Shown here piece by piece: positions 26,501 to 35,495 of a DNA stretch of 64,000 bases. The stretch comes from Neptuniibacter sp048548695 (lineage in GTDB: Bacteria; Pseudomonadota; Gammaproteobacteria; Pseudomonadales; Balneatricaceae): the NCBI RefSeq assembly GCF_048548695.1, contig NZ_JBLYIF010000010.1; one strand, written 5' to 3'. The notes beneath the pieces are model-generated. The model was not told the origin of the DNA. It saw only the letters and a list, made by a program, of their open reading frames with translations, and ran no database searches. Each line of letters starts with the position of its first letter. The first letter of the stretch is position 1. Both the position numbers and the translations under genes were made by a program.

Positions 26501-26925
26501 ATGGTCGCCGTGTACCGTTGAGTAACACAGGTCGCCATGGTGAATATGTGGCGGGGGTGCGCTACCGGGCATGGCAGCCGCCTTCCGCGCTGCATCCGAC
26601 CATCGGTGTGCATGCGCCACTGGTGTTTGATTTGATCGATACCTGGAATGGCCACAGCATCGGTGGCTGTACCTACAGTGTCAGTCATAAAGGTGGTCGT
26701 AGCTATGACACATTCCCGGTCAATAGTTATGAAGCAGAGGCACGTAGGGTTGCGCGTTATGACAGCTTTGGCCATACTCCCGGTCCCTTGCCGGTGCAGT
26801 CACCTCAGGAGCTTCTCCGTAGTTTCTACCCTCATGAACATCTCCCTCGGCCGATGGAGCCGCCTCGTGAGGAACGAACTGGAGAATATCCGCATACTCT
26901 GGATCTGCGGCGGCAGCCCGAATAG
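23584..26925 (+). CDS. Transglutaminase-like protease fused to DUF2126
   Basis: The 1113-residue protein has an N-terminal transglutaminase beta-strand domain (1-85), a transglutaminase core with the complete triad Cys180 (KKGSCRDTAW), His229 (DLHAWCEV) and Asp245 (GLDPTSG), and a ~770-residue DUF2126 region starting near LTMGGEPTFVSIDD. DUF2126 resembles a carboxylate-amine-ligase-like module (EVNIHPSSSWNEL, TGTGGGNHITIGG). There is no signal peptide, so it should be cytoplasmic. In the cluster it may cut or transfer the peptide bond made by the ATP-grasp partners (inferred). GGAGGA precedes the ATG. Confidence 0.9.
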   Translation: MTIRVAIHHKTNYKFDRRVGLSPHVLRLRPAPHSRTHIHGYSLKVLPEDHFLNWQQDPFGNYQARLVFNEKTTELSFEVEVIADMTVINPFDFFVEEYAEDYPFKYDKQLLKELAPYLEVKESGPLLKEWVAKVPTKKIRIIDFLVELNQSLEQAIDYGIRMEPGVQTCEETLTLKKGSCRDTAWLMVQVLRSLGLAARFASGYLVQLVADVKSLDGPSGPEEDFTDLHAWCEVFLPGAGWVGLDPTSGLFAGEGHIPLACTPDPVSAAPITGAIDECEVEFSYTNEVTRIHEDPRVTKPYSDDQWLNIMALGDKVDEDLEQLDVRLTMGGEPTFVSIDDMESPQWNTEALGADKLKLAKDLLLKLRTSFAPGGLLHYGQGKWYPGEEIPRWALGCFWREDGHNLWHNPDLLARVDKEYGHGPEEAKKFSDCLAGKLGLSTDYVLNAYEDALYYLMTEQSLPENVDPLEFNLKDGLERRRLAKVLQRGLNQASGYILPLAWNYFSSSWRSSPWPMRREHVVLIPGDSPMGLRLPLNSLPSVAEEHHKEMPHEPDPLAHREPLPPSDISATTPRPPQMAAADKMDTVLTDVIRTALCIEPRDGKLHLFLPPMQYLEHFVDLIAAIEQTAAELSLPVVLEGYEPPKDFRLKKLLVTPDPGVIEVNIHPSSSWNELVNITETLYDAAFQSRLGTEKFMLDGRHTGTGGGNHITIGGTTPADSPLLRRPDVLRSLVTYWQHHPGLSYVFSGMFIGPTSQAPRVDEARNELLYELEIAFQQMPNGVIEQPWLVDRLLRNLLVDMTGNTHRSEFCIDKLYAPGSSSGRQGLLEFRGFEMPPHSRMALVQALLIRCLVARFWKRPYHKPLARWGTELHDKFMLPHYAWSDIRDVVKDLQSNGYPFQLEWLAAFEEFRYPHYGRVRIDDVELELRWAIEPWHVLGEEMSSFGTSRYVDSSVERLQVRATGLDPDRYVLACNGRRVPLSNTGRHGEYVAGVRYRAWQPPSALHPTIGVHAPLVFDLIDTWNGHSIGGCTYSVSHKGGRSYDTFPVNSYEAEARRVARYDSFGHTPGPLPVQSPQELLRSFYPHEHLPRPMEPPREERTGEYPHTLDLRRQPE

Positions 26926-26957
26926 TTATGACAGCGTAATATTGGCGGAACCAGACC

Positions 26958-29525
26958 ATGAAGACATCAGGGGTGGCGGAACAGCAGCAGGATAGCCTGC
27001 TGTATCCGTCTGCCGCGAAGCGGCATGATGAAGTGTATACCCCAGAGGGCAAGGTGCGCCCTCATTGGCAGTATCTGCTGGACAGTCTCGCAACGCTGGG
27101 TCAGTCAGAGATGGCGCAACGCCAGCTCAAAACCCAGCGAATCCTGCGGGATGACGGTGCGACCTATAGCTCTGCTGAACGCCCGAACCAGAGCAATATT
27201 TGGGAGCTGGATCCTGTACCAATGCTACTCGACAGTGAAGAGTGGAGTAGCATTGAAGCCGGGTTAATTGAGCGTGCAGAGCTGTTGGATCTGGTCCTCA
27301 AGGATATCTACGGCGAACGTGCATTGATCCGCCACGGTATCCTGCCGCCGGAGCTGCTGTTTGATCATAAAGGCTTTATTCGTGCCTGCCATGATGTTTT
27401 TATGCCGGGTGAACAGCAGCTGATTTTTCATTCAGCTGACATGATCCGCACCCAGGATGGGTCGATCTGTGTGCTCACTGATCGCACCCAGATGCCTAAA
27501 GGCGTCGGGTATGCGCTGGAAAACCGCACGGTACTGTCGCGTGTGTTCCCCAGCTTGTTTCGCGACAGTCAGGTGCATCGTCTGGCGTTGTTTTATCAGG
27601 CTCTGCGCCAGAAACTGAATGAACTGGTGCCCTACGCCCCTGACGGGCGTCCCCGGGTCGTGGTCATGACCCCCGGTACATTCAACCAATCTTATTTCGA
27701 ACATACTTACCTGGCTAATTATCTTGGTTATCCGCTGGTACAGGGCGGTGACTTGACCGTACGTGGTGGCCGGGTCTGGATGAAGTCGGTGGGTGGTCTG
27801 CACCCTGTGGATGTGATTATCCGTTTTGTTAACGACATTTTCTGTGACCCGGTTGAACTGCGCAGTGATTCCCATCTTGGGGTGCCCGGGTTACTGGAAG
27901 TGGTGCGCAGTGGTGGTGTCGCGGTGGTGAACCCACTGGGTTCAGGTGTGCTGGAAAACCCCGCGCTGCAATGCTATCTGCCGAAAATCAGTGAATTCTT
28001 TTTGGGTCGCCCACTGCAACTGAAATCAGTTAACAGTTATTGGTGCGGTGATAAAAAAGCCCTCGAATTCATACTGGCTCATTTTGATGAAATGGTGCTG
28101 AAGGCAGTCAACCCAACTCACGATAATCAAAGTGTGTTTGTTGCTGAGCTATCGCCGGAAGAACGGGCCAAATGGCTGGCGCGTATCCAGGCGGAGCCGA
28201 ACAAGTGGGTGGCTCAGGATCTGCTGGAGCCTTCGCAGTGCCCAACGCTGGTGGATGGTGATTTGCAGCCACGTCGGGTTATTTTTCGCAGTTTTGCGGT
28301 TGCCTCTGAGCAGTCGTTTAATGTAATGCCGGGCTGCATGGCACGTATTGCACCGGATATGCGCTCGCGCAGGGTGGTGCAGGGGCAAGGCTCGCTGAGC
28401 AAAGATACCTGGGTATTGGCCTCTGAGCCGGAGAAGCAATTCTCTCTGCAGCAAGTGGCACGGGACAAAACCTACAGCGATACAGACATGCCAGCAAACT
28501 TGCCAAGCCGAGCGGTGGAAAACCTGTTCTGGATGGGGCGTTATGCCGAGCGGGCGGAAACATCAGCGCGCATGTTACGTACTGTATTTATGCAGTTAAA
28601 CAGTACCCTGCAGTTGCCTAAGGATGCGCGCCATCTGATGCTGATCGCGGTCACTGATGTGACCAATACCCGACCTGGCTTCCGTGGGCCAGACGCGGCA
28701 CGGTTGTTTGATGCGCCGGAAAAAGAGCTGCTATCGGTGATTCTCGACACTACCCGTCCTGGCTCATTACGTTATGACCTGCATGCCATGTTGAGCTGTG
28801 CGGAAGAGGTCAAAGAGCAGTTGTCTGCCGATGCCCAGCGCATTGTCAACGATATCCGTGACGAGCTTAATCAACTGGATGCTGCGTTGGCGGGTGGGCT
28901 TGGCTCTGCGCCAGAGGAAGCACTGGATCCGTTGGTCACAGCCTTGCTGGCGTTGGCCGGTCAGGCACATGAAAGCATGTTCCGTGGTGTTGGCTGGCGC
29001 TTCCTGGAGATGGGGCGGCGGCTCGAAAAAGCTCATCAAAGTGCAGGCATGATTCGCTCGTTGCTGGTGAGTTGTTTCGAGGGCCGGTCACAGGACCTGC
29101 TGCTGGAAACTCTGCTGCTGAGTACCGAAGCCCTGATCTCCTACCGGCGGCGTTATCTGGCACAGCTGGATATTGGTGATGGTCTGAAACTGATGCTGAT
29201 GGATCGCAGTAACCCGCGCTCGATGCTGTTCCTGATGCAGGAGCTGACGCAACATCTCGATACACTGGAGTCCGATTTGTTGTCCCAATCCCTCACGCCA
29301 GAGCAAAAACAGTTGCTGTCCGCGACCACTGAGTTACAGCTGGCGGATATCGAAGCATTGGAGAAAGCTGACGAAGAGGGCATCGAGCGGACAACACTGG
29401 ATGCATTCCTCAAGTCTTTGCAGGAACGGTTGCGTATCACGGCAGATCTGATCAGCGATCGCTACTTTGATCATACCGCTGGCCCGCAGCAGTTGGTTCA
29501 GACTGGCTGGGAGATTGAAGCATGA
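26958..29525 (+). CDS. ATP-grasp / alpha-E fusion protein
   Basis: This 855-residue protein combines in one chain what genes 21182 and 22636 encode separately. Residues ~85-495 are the circularly permuted ATP-grasp (FIRACHDVFMPGEQQLIFHSADM, VLTDRTQMPKGVGYALENR, VMTPGTFNQSYFEHTYL, GSLSKDTWVL). Residues ~525-840 are the alpha-E domain (NLFWMGRYAERAETSARML, FLEMGRRLEKAHQSAGM, SYRRRYLAQ). The two copies are diverged, so they are paralogues, not a recent duplication. The stop overlaps the following transglutaminase start by ATGA. Confidence 0.9.
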   Translation: MKTSGVAEQQQDSLLYPSAAKRHDEVYTPEGKVRPHWQYLLDSLATLGQSEMAQRQLKTQRILRDDGATYSSAERPNQSNIWELDPVPMLLDSEEWSSIEAGLIERAELLDLVLKDIYGERALIRHGILPPELLFDHKGFIRACHDVFMPGEQQLIFHSADMIRTQDGSICVLTDRTQMPKGVGYALENRTVLSRVFPSLFRDSQVHRLALFYQALRQKLNELVPYAPDGRPRVVVMTPGTFNQSYFEHTYLANYLGYPLVQGGDLTVRGGRVWMKSVGGLHPVDVIIRFVNDIFCDPVELRSDSHLGVPGLLEVVRSGGVAVVNPLGSGVLENPALQCYLPKISEFFLGRPLQLKSVNSYWCGDKKALEFILAHFDEMVLKAVNPTHDNQSVFVAELSPEERAKWLARIQAEPNKWVAQDLLEPSQCPTLVDGDLQPRRVIFRSFAVASEQSFNVMPGCMARIAPDMRSRRVVQGQGSLSKDTWVLASEPEKQFSLQQVARDKTYSDTDMPANLPSRAVENLFWMGRYAERAETSARMLRTVFMQLNSTLQLPKDARHLMLIAVTDVTNTRPGFRGPDAARLFDAPEKELLSVILDTTRPGSLRYDLHAMLSCAEEVKEQLSADAQRIVNDIRDELNQLDAALAGGLGSAPEEALDPLVTALLALAGQAHESMFRGVGWRFLEMGRRLEKAHQSAGMIRSLLVSCFEGRSQDLLLETLLLSTEALISYRRRYLAQLDIGDGLKLMLMDRSNPRSMLFLMQELTQHLDTLESDLLSQSLTPEQKQLLSATTELQLADIEALEKADEEGIERTTLDAFLKSLQERLRITADLISDRYFDHTAGPQQLVQTGWEIEA

Positions 29526-30412
29526 AATACCACATCCGTCATGTGACCCATTATGATTACCAGAAACCGGTGAGCCAGTGCTACAACCGTGCTCATCTGC
29601 TGCCTCGTGATACCGCTTCTCAGACGTGCCTGAACACTCAGGTGCGGATATCACCGCTGCCGGCAACGGCGCAGCAGCGTGTCGATTACTTTGGCAATAA
29701 TACCTACCACTTTGCACTGGAAGATCCACATACCTCTCTGACCATTGATGTTGAGTCAGACATCGAGGTGACAGAGCGGCCGCAGATAAACGAATTTGAC
29801 TTGGACCTGGGTGTGACCTGTGCCGAGGCACTTAACTTGATCCGCCGCGGCCGTACTGAAGAGATATTGCTGGCGCGGGAATATCTGCTGGATTCACCCA
29901 TGGTGCGTGGTAGCGATGAACTGGCGGATTACGCCCGGTCGTTGTTTGTAGAGGACCGGCCGTTACTTTCCGCTGCGCGGGAACTGACCAGTAAAATATT
30001 CAAAGAATTTACCTACGACCCGGCATTCACCACAGTGGCAACGCCGATTGCTGAAGTCATGCAGCATAAGCGTGGCGTTTGTCAGGATTTCGCCCATTTG
30101 GCGATTGGCTGCCTGCGTTCGCTGGGTTATCCGGCGCGCTATGTCAGTGGTTATCTGGAAACTCTGCCGCCACCAGGTCAGGAAAAACTGGTCGGGTCGG
30201 ATGCGTCCCATGCATGGTTTGCGCTGTTCTCGCCAACAGAAGGCTGGTTTGAATTTGATCCGACCAATGACAACATGCCCACCGAGCAGCATATCACTAC
30301 TGCCTGGGGGCGGGATTATTCTGATGTCACTCCGCTTAGGGGGGTTATTTTTGACGGTGGTAAGACCCAGAAGCTGAATGTTTCAGTGGATGTGGCACGC
30401 CTCGGTGAGTGA
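29522..30412 (+). CDS. Transglutaminase family protein
   Basis: The 296-residue protein has the N-terminal transglutaminase beta domain (YHIRHVTHYDYQKPVSQC) and the papain-like core with Cys187 (RGVCQDFAH), His230 (DASHAWFA) and Asp246 (FEFDPTND). It has no secretion signal. It is the short paralogue of the transglutaminase part of the 1113-residue protein two genes upstream. It is the last gene of the cluster; gmk follows after 76 bp. Confidence 0.91.
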   Translation: MKYHIRHVTHYDYQKPVSQCYNRAHLLPRDTASQTCLNTQVRISPLPATAQQRVDYFGNNTYHFALEDPHTSLTIDVESDIEVTERPQINEFDLDLGVTCAEALNLIRRGRTEEILLAREYLLDSPMVRGSDELADYARSLFVEDRPLLSAARELTSKIFKEFTYDPAFTTVATPIAEVMQHKRGVCQDFAHLAIGCLRSLGYPARYVSGYLETLPPPGQEKLVGSDASHAWFALFSPTEGWFEFDPTNDNMPTEQHITTAWGRDYSDVTPLRGVIFDGGKTQKLNVSVDVARLGE

Positions 30413-30488
30413 CCCCATGCGGCCATGCAAGTGCAGTTACCACGGTATATAATGCCGCCACCTTTAATCAGTCTGCTGAAAATCTGAT

Positions 30489-31109
30489 ATGAATAATGCC
30501 CAAGGCACTCTGTTTATTATTTCCGCACCGTCCGGTGCCGGTAAAACCAGTTTGGTGAAAGCGCTGTTGGAGCGCGATGATCAGGTGGTGGTTTCTGTTT
30601 CGCATACCACTCGGACTCAACGGGCAGGCGAGCAGGATGGTCGTGATTATCACTTTGTGGCACATGCCGAGTTTGATGCGATGATCGCCGCCGGTGAATT
30701 TCTTGAGTACGCTGAAGTCTTTACTAATAAGTACGGTACCTCTCAGCAGTGGGTGCAACAACAGCTGGATAACGGCGTGGATGTGATCCTCGAAATTGAC
30801 TGGCAGGGCGCAGCGCAGGTACGCCAACTGATGCCGCATAGCCAGTCGGTGTTTATTCTTCCTCCTAGTCGCGAAGCACTGCATGACAGGCTTACTGGTC
30901 GTGGCCAGGACAGTGAAGATGTGATCGAATTGCGTATGCGCGAGGCGGTCAACGAGATGAGCCACTACCCAGAGTATGATTATCTGGTGATCAACGATAA
31001 TTTCGAGCAGGCGCTGGATGAACTGGCGGCGATTTTTGTTGCCCGCCGCACCATGATTAAACTGCAGGAGTTTCGGCATGGCGGATTGCTGCAGGCACTC
31101 TTGTCATAA
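30489..31109 (+). CDS. gmk: Guanylate kinase
   Basis: Gmk phosphorylates GMP to GDP. The P-loop APSGAGKTSL, the GMP-binding VSHTTRTQRAGEQDGRDYHF segment and the DWQGAAQVR motif are all present. The 206-residue length is standard. A possible -10 box TATAAT lies at 30448-30453, with no good -35. The gene starts the gmk-rpoZ-spoT block that normally follows yicC. Confidence 0.96.
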   Translation: MNNAQGTLFIISAPSGAGKTSLVKALLERDDQVVVSVSHTTRTQRAGEQDGRDYHFVAHAEFDAMIAAGEFLEYAEVFTNKYGTSQQWVQQQLDNGVDVILEIDWQGAAQVRQLMPHSQSVFILPPSREALHDRLTGRGQDSEDVIELRMREAVNEMSHYPEYDYLVINDNFEQALDELAAIFVARRTMIKLQEFRHGGLLQALLS

Positions 31110-31171
31110 CCGGGCGCGGAGAGTAAACTGCGCGGTCTCCTTTTCGTAACGATTTTAAGATTGAGGTCTCT

Positions 31172-31384
31172 ATGGCACGCGTTACCGTTGAAGATTGTCT
31201 GGAAAATGTCGACAACCGTTTCCAGTTGGTGCTGGTTGCATCTAAACGCGCCCGTCAGTTGGCTACCGGCGGCAAAGAGGCACAAGTTGAGTGGGAAAAT
31301 GACAAGCCTACCGTTGTTGCACTGCGTGAAATTGCTGATGGCCTGGTAGGCCGTTCTGTGCTTGATGATATCGAGCCAGAGTAA
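31172..31384 (+). CDS. rpoZ: RNA polymerase omega subunit
   Basis: This short protein of 70 residues is omega: MARVTVEDCLENVDNRFQLV and the RARQL...VVALREIADG segment are family signatures. Omega supports RNA polymerase assembly and contributes to the ppGpp-binding site, which fits its place before spoT. Confidence 0.96.
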   Translation: MARVTVEDCLENVDNRFQLVLVASKRARQLATGGKEAQVEWENDKPTVVALREIADGLVGRSVLDDIEPE

Positions 31385-31393
31385 ATAATACCG

Positions 31394-31415
31394 GCAACGC
31401 CCGCTCGGGCGTTGC
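31394..31415. other. Hairpin between rpoZ and spoT
   Basis: GCAACGCCCG and CGGGCGTTGC form a perfect 10-bp stem with a 2-nt loop. There is no T tract, so it is more likely an attenuating or RNA-stabilising element than a full terminator. Confidence 0.6.
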
Positions 31416-31504
31416 TGTCTCTGCACAACCACTTCCCCTCTAGCGTCGATTACGGCATCATCCTTGTATCAGGGCAAATTTGTAGTAGCCGCCCCGGAGG
31501 AATA

Positions 31505-33634
31505 ATGTCCAGCATTGACGACCTGTCACATCAATTAAATACCTATATGGATCCCACGTTGATCCAGCAGGTCCGTCGTTCCTATTTTTACGCTGAACAG
31601 GCACATGATGGCCAGAAACGTAAAAGCGGCGAACCCTATGTGACACATCCGCTGGCGGCCGCCGGTATTCTGGCAGAAATGAAGATGGACCATCAGAGCC
31701 TGATGGCTGCCATGCTGCATGACGTGATTGAAGATACCGAGATTACCTATGAGGGCCTCGAATCGCAGTTTGGTACCGTTGTGGCGGGGATTGTTGATGG
31801 CGTTTCCAAACTAACCCATCTTGAATTTGAAACTCGGGCTGAAGCTCAGGCCAGTAATTTCCAGAAAATGGTACTGGCGATGGCCGAGGATATCCGGGTC
31901 ATTTTGGTGAAATTGGCTGATCGGCTGCACAATATGCGTACTTTGGGTGCCATGCCGCCGGTAAAACAACGCCGTATTGCACGAGAAACCCTGGACATCT
32001 ATGCGCCCATTGCTGCGCGCTTGGGGATGCGGGATCTGCAGGTTGAGCTGGAAGACCTGGCATTTCAGGCCCACTATCCGATGCGGGCCAAATACATCCG
32101 GCGTGCGGTGGTTAAGGCACGTGGTCAGCGTAAAGATGTGATTACCGGTATTCAGCAGGTGATTGTGCAGCGGTTGGAGCAGGAAGGCATGCGCGGGCAG
32201 GTCACTGGCCGGGAGAAACACCTTTATAGCATCTATTCCAAAATGAAGGCGCAGCGTAAGTCCTTCTCGGAAATCATGGATGTATTCGCCTTCAGAATTG
32301 TCACCGACAGCGTGGATGACTGTTACCGTATTCTCGGCTCAGTGCATAACCTCTATAAACCGGTACTGGGCCGCTTCAAAGACTATATCGCGATCCCTAA
32401 AGCCAATGGTTATCAGTCGTTACATACTGATCTGTTTGGTACCCATGACATCACCATCGAGGTGCAGATTCGGACCGAAGAGATGGATGCTGTGGCCTGT
32501 CAGGGGATTGCAGAACACAGCATGTACAAGGCCAATCGGGAAGATGGCGAGGCCGACTCAGAAAGTGCTCAGGGTTCTTACCTGCGCGCTCGGAAATGGG
32601 TACAAGGGCTGCTGGAGATGCACAAAAGTGCGGGTGATTCCATGGAGTTCATCGACAGCGTTAAATCAGACCTGTTCCCGGATGAAGTCTATGTGTTTAC
32701 CCCGAAAGGCAAAATCATGGAACTGCCGAGTGGCGCAACCGCAGTGGATTTTGCCTATGCGGTGCATACGGCGGTGGGCAACTCCTGTGTCTCCTGTCGG
32801 GTTAATCGGCGTCTGGCGCCTTTATCTCAACCCCTGCTCAATGGTCAGACGGTAGAAATCATTACGACTAAGGCGGCGCAACCCAATATGGCCTGGCTTA
32901 ATTTCGTGGTCACGGGTAAGGCGCGTTCTGCCATTCGGCATTATCTGAAAAATCAGCAGCGCCATGAGTCAGTGGCGTTGGGTACCCGTTTGCTGAATCA
33001 GTTCCTGGGCAATTACAGCATTACTCTGGCCGAGGTCTCTCCAACGAAGCTGGAACGGGTACTGGAGCAGACCGGCCTGAAAACCCTGGATGACCTGTTG
33101 GAAGACATTGGCCAGGGCAACCGGATGGCCTATGTGGTGGCACGACTGTTGCGACCGGATGAATCCGAAGGCGGTGATGAACAAACCAGTAATGTGTCGA
33201 TGCCAATTAAGGGTACTGAAGGCACCATGCTGCATTATGCAAAATGCTGCCGACCAATACCCGGCGATGTCATCGTTGGTCATATTAGCGCCGGACGTGG
33301 CCTGGTAGTGCACCAGGTGGACTGCCGTAATATCGACTATATGCGGGATGATCCAGAAAAATGTGTCTACCTGGAATGGTCGGAAACCCATGACAAAGAG
33401 TTCCCGGTTGATCTGTATTGTCAGGTGACCAGTCATCGAGGTGTCATTGCTGAACTGGCCTCGGCCGTGGCAGGTGTGGGTGCCGATGTGCTGTCTATTG
33501 ATCTAGGTGGCAATGAAGGCGAGTTAGCCGAGGTGAAGATGGAGGTCAGCGTTAAAGACCGAATCAACCTTGCCAAGGTGATGAAAAAATTGCGTAGCCT
33601 GCCGAGCGTCGCGCGTATCAGCCGTAGCGAATAA
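31505..33634 (+). CDS. spoT: Bifunctional (p)ppGpp synthetase/hydrolase SpoT
   Basis: The 709-residue protein has the HD hydrolase domain with intact HDVIEDT, the synthetase-fold domain (FAFRIVTDSVDDCYRILG, RFKDYIAIPKANGYQSLHT), a TGS domain (VFTPKGKIMELPSGATAVDFAYAVHT) and C-terminal regulatory ACT domain. It balances ppGpp synthesis and breakdown in the stringent response. The start is the ATG at 31505 behind GGAGG; a 31-residue in-frame extension is rejected. Downstream genes differ from the enteric trmH-recG order. Confidence 0.96.
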   Translation: MSSIDDLSHQLNTYMDPTLIQQVRRSYFYAEQAHDGQKRKSGEPYVTHPLAAAGILAEMKMDHQSLMAAMLHDVIEDTEITYEGLESQFGTVVAGIVDGVSKLTHLEFETRAEAQASNFQKMVLAMAEDIRVILVKLADRLHNMRTLGAMPPVKQRRIARETLDIYAPIAARLGMRDLQVELEDLAFQAHYPMRAKYIRRAVVKARGQRKDVITGIQQVIVQRLEQEGMRGQVTGREKHLYSIYSKMKAQRKSFSEIMDVFAFRIVTDSVDDCYRILGSVHNLYKPVLGRFKDYIAIPKANGYQSLHTDLFGTHDITIEVQIRTEEMDAVACQGIAEHSMYKANREDGEADSESAQGSYLRARKWVQGLLEMHKSAGDSMEFIDSVKSDLFPDEVYVFTPKGKIMELPSGATAVDFAYAVHTAVGNSCVSCRVNRRLAPLSQPLLNGQTVEIITTKAAQPNMAWLNFVVTGKARSAIRHYLKNQQRHESVALGTRLLNQFLGNYSITLAEVSPTKLERVLEQTGLKTLDDLLEDIGQGNRMAYVVARLLRPDESEGGDEQTSNVSMPIKGTEGTMLHYAKCCRPIPGDVIVGHISAGRGLVVHQVDCRNIDYMRDDPEKCVYLEWSETHDKEFPVDLYCQVTSHRGVIAELASAVAGVGADVLSIDLGGNEGELAEVKMEVSVKDRINLAKVMKKLRSLPSVARISRSE

Positions 33635-33640
33635 CCCGGA

Positions 33641-35410
33641 CTATTCGCCTATCGCCCGACCTTCCCGGCGAGGATCAACCCCGCTTTCCCAGCCCCCTTG
33701 CGGCAGCCGCCGTAGCGCATGCAGGCCGCTGTTAAGGTCACGGATACGAATGTCATGACCCATTTCTTGTAATGTATCTGCCCACTGCTCGGCGGCGGTG
33801 CCGGCTTCCAGTTCGGTTTGCCCATTGCGGTTACTGATATGGGGTTGAGTCATCACTTCCTGCAGGGTAAGGGGCGTGTTCAGCATCAGTAGCAGACTGC
33901 GCGCGACATAACTGATAATCCGACTGCCACCAGGCGAACCGACTGCCGCATGCAACTGATTATCCGGCTGGAAGACCATAAAGGGTGACATTGAACTGCG
34001 CGGCCGCTTACCTGGCTCGACCCGGTTGGCAACCAGTTTGCCATCACGGTGCCGGGGGGCGAAGGAAAAATCGGTCAGCTGATTATTCAGTAGGAAGCCG
34101 CCTACCATCAGGGTTGAGCCAAACGCCATTTCGATACTGCTGGTCATAGATACGGCATTACCCCACTGATCAACCACCACAAAGTGGCTGGTAGAAGGGC
34201 GCTCCGGGGACGTTTGGTCTAACCAGTCCTCTGTGGTACCCGGCGGAGTACCGGCTGCTGCGGTGCCGCTATCCAGATGGGGATTGATCAGCGCAGCGCG
34301 TTGTTTCAGGTAGTCCATATCCAGCAGACCGGATACCGGAACCGGAATAAAATCCGCATCGGCCAGATAGCGTTGCCGATCGGCAAAAGCGAGGCGGGAG
34401 GCCTGAGTAAACAGATGATTGAAGCGGGGGTCATCAGCACTAATCGTTAGATCCGGGATCTGTTCCAGCAGTTTGAGGATCTGTAAAACCGTGGTGCCAC
34501 CAGAGGTGGGTGGCGGAAAACCGCAGAGCCGATAATGCTGGTAGGGCTGGCACAGTGGACTGCGTTTGATAGCGCGGTATGCGGCCAGATCTGTTGTGCT
34601 CAGCATGCCAGGGTTATCTGGCACCTCTTGTACGGTTTTACTGATCGCCGCTGCCAATGGTCCGGTGTAAAAGGCATCAGCACCCTGCCGGGCAATTTCA
34701 CTCAGACTGTAGGCGAGTGCCGGGTTTTTGCGTTGGTAGCCGACAGGCAGAGGTTTGCCATTCTCGGTATAGAAATATTCACGGCTGGTTTCATAACGGT
34801 TCAGGCCGGGATTAATGCCGCTGGCGATCAGTTTATGCAGGCGAGGTGTGACGGAAAAACCGAAGTGAGATTGAGAAATAGCGGGTTGGAACAGGCTATT
34901 CCAGGGCTGTTTGCCATGTTGTTGATGCGCCATTTCCAACATGCGCAATACTCCGGGTACCCCCACTGCGCGCCCACCAACCAATGCGTGCTGCCAGCTG
35001 ATGGGTTTGCCTTGTTCCAGGAAGAGTGCTTCACTGACCGAAGCAGGCGCCGTCTCCCGGCCATCATAGGCATGCAGGGCTTGCTGTTTGGCGTCCCAAT
35101 ACAACATAAAGCCACCACCACCGATGCCGGATGATTGGGGCTCGACCAGTGTCAGCATTGCCTGGATTGCGACTGCCGCATCCGCCGCCGTGCCGCCTTG
35201 ACGGAGTAGGGTCATACCCGCTTGGCTGGCAAGTGGATGGGCACTAACGACAAGGGATTGGTGGCCGATAACCCTGCTATGGGTCTGTCTATCTGTGGCA
35301 GGCTCCGGGGCGAGGTTCTCATCCACAGCCATGAGCTGTGAAGAAAATAATAAGCTTAGTCCCAGCCAGCAAGCGTAGCGCACTAGCCCGCGCAAGTTAT
35401 GAAAATCCAT
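33641..35410 (-). CDS. ggt: Gamma-glutamyltransferase
   Basis: Ggt cleaves the gamma-glutamyl bond of glutathione in the periplasm. The 589-residue precursor has a signal peptide (hydrophobic segment ~12-28 ending in LMA). The catalytic threonine that becomes the N terminus of the small subunit is Thr407 in STSHFVVVD. The large-subunit motif GIGGGGFMLYWD and the SSIEMAFGS segment also fit. It is convergent with spoT with 6 bp between stops, and no terminator is seen. gshA in this window makes the first intermediate of its substrate. Confidence 0.93.
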   Translation of the reverse strand: MDFHNLRGLVRYACWLGLSLLFSSQLMAVDENLAPEPATDRQTHSRVIGHQSLVVSAHPLASQAGMTLLRQGGTAADAAVAIQAMLTLVEPQSSGIGGGGFMLYWDAKQQALHAYDGRETAPASVSEALFLEQGKPISWQHALVGGRAVGVPGVLRMLEMAHQQHGKQPWNSLFQPAISQSHFGFSVTPRLHKLIASGINPGLNRYETSREYFYTENGKPLPVGYQRKNPALAYSLSEIARQGADAFYTGPLAAAISKTVQEVPDNPGMLSTTDLAAYRAIKRSPLCQPYQHYRLCGFPPPTSGGTTVLQILKLLEQIPDLTISADDPRFNHLFTQASRLAFADRQRYLADADFIPVPVSGLLDMDYLKQRAALINPHLDSGTAAAGTPPGTTEDWLDQTSPERPSTSHFVVVDQWGNAVSMTSSIEMAFGSTLMVGGFLLNNQLTDFSFAPRHRDGKLVANRVEPGKRPRSSMSPFMVFQPDNQLHAAVGSPGGSRIISYVARSLLLMLNTPLTLQEVMTQPHISNRNGQTELEAGTAAEQWADTLQEMGHDIRIRDLNSGLHALRRLPQGGWESGVDPRREGRAIGE

Positions 35411-35495
35411 GTTTTGGCAGCGATCCGGTCAAAGCGGTGTTGGATATTTCTTTACTAATCTACGCTTTAGATTGCGTCATGACCATAGAGGGAGA

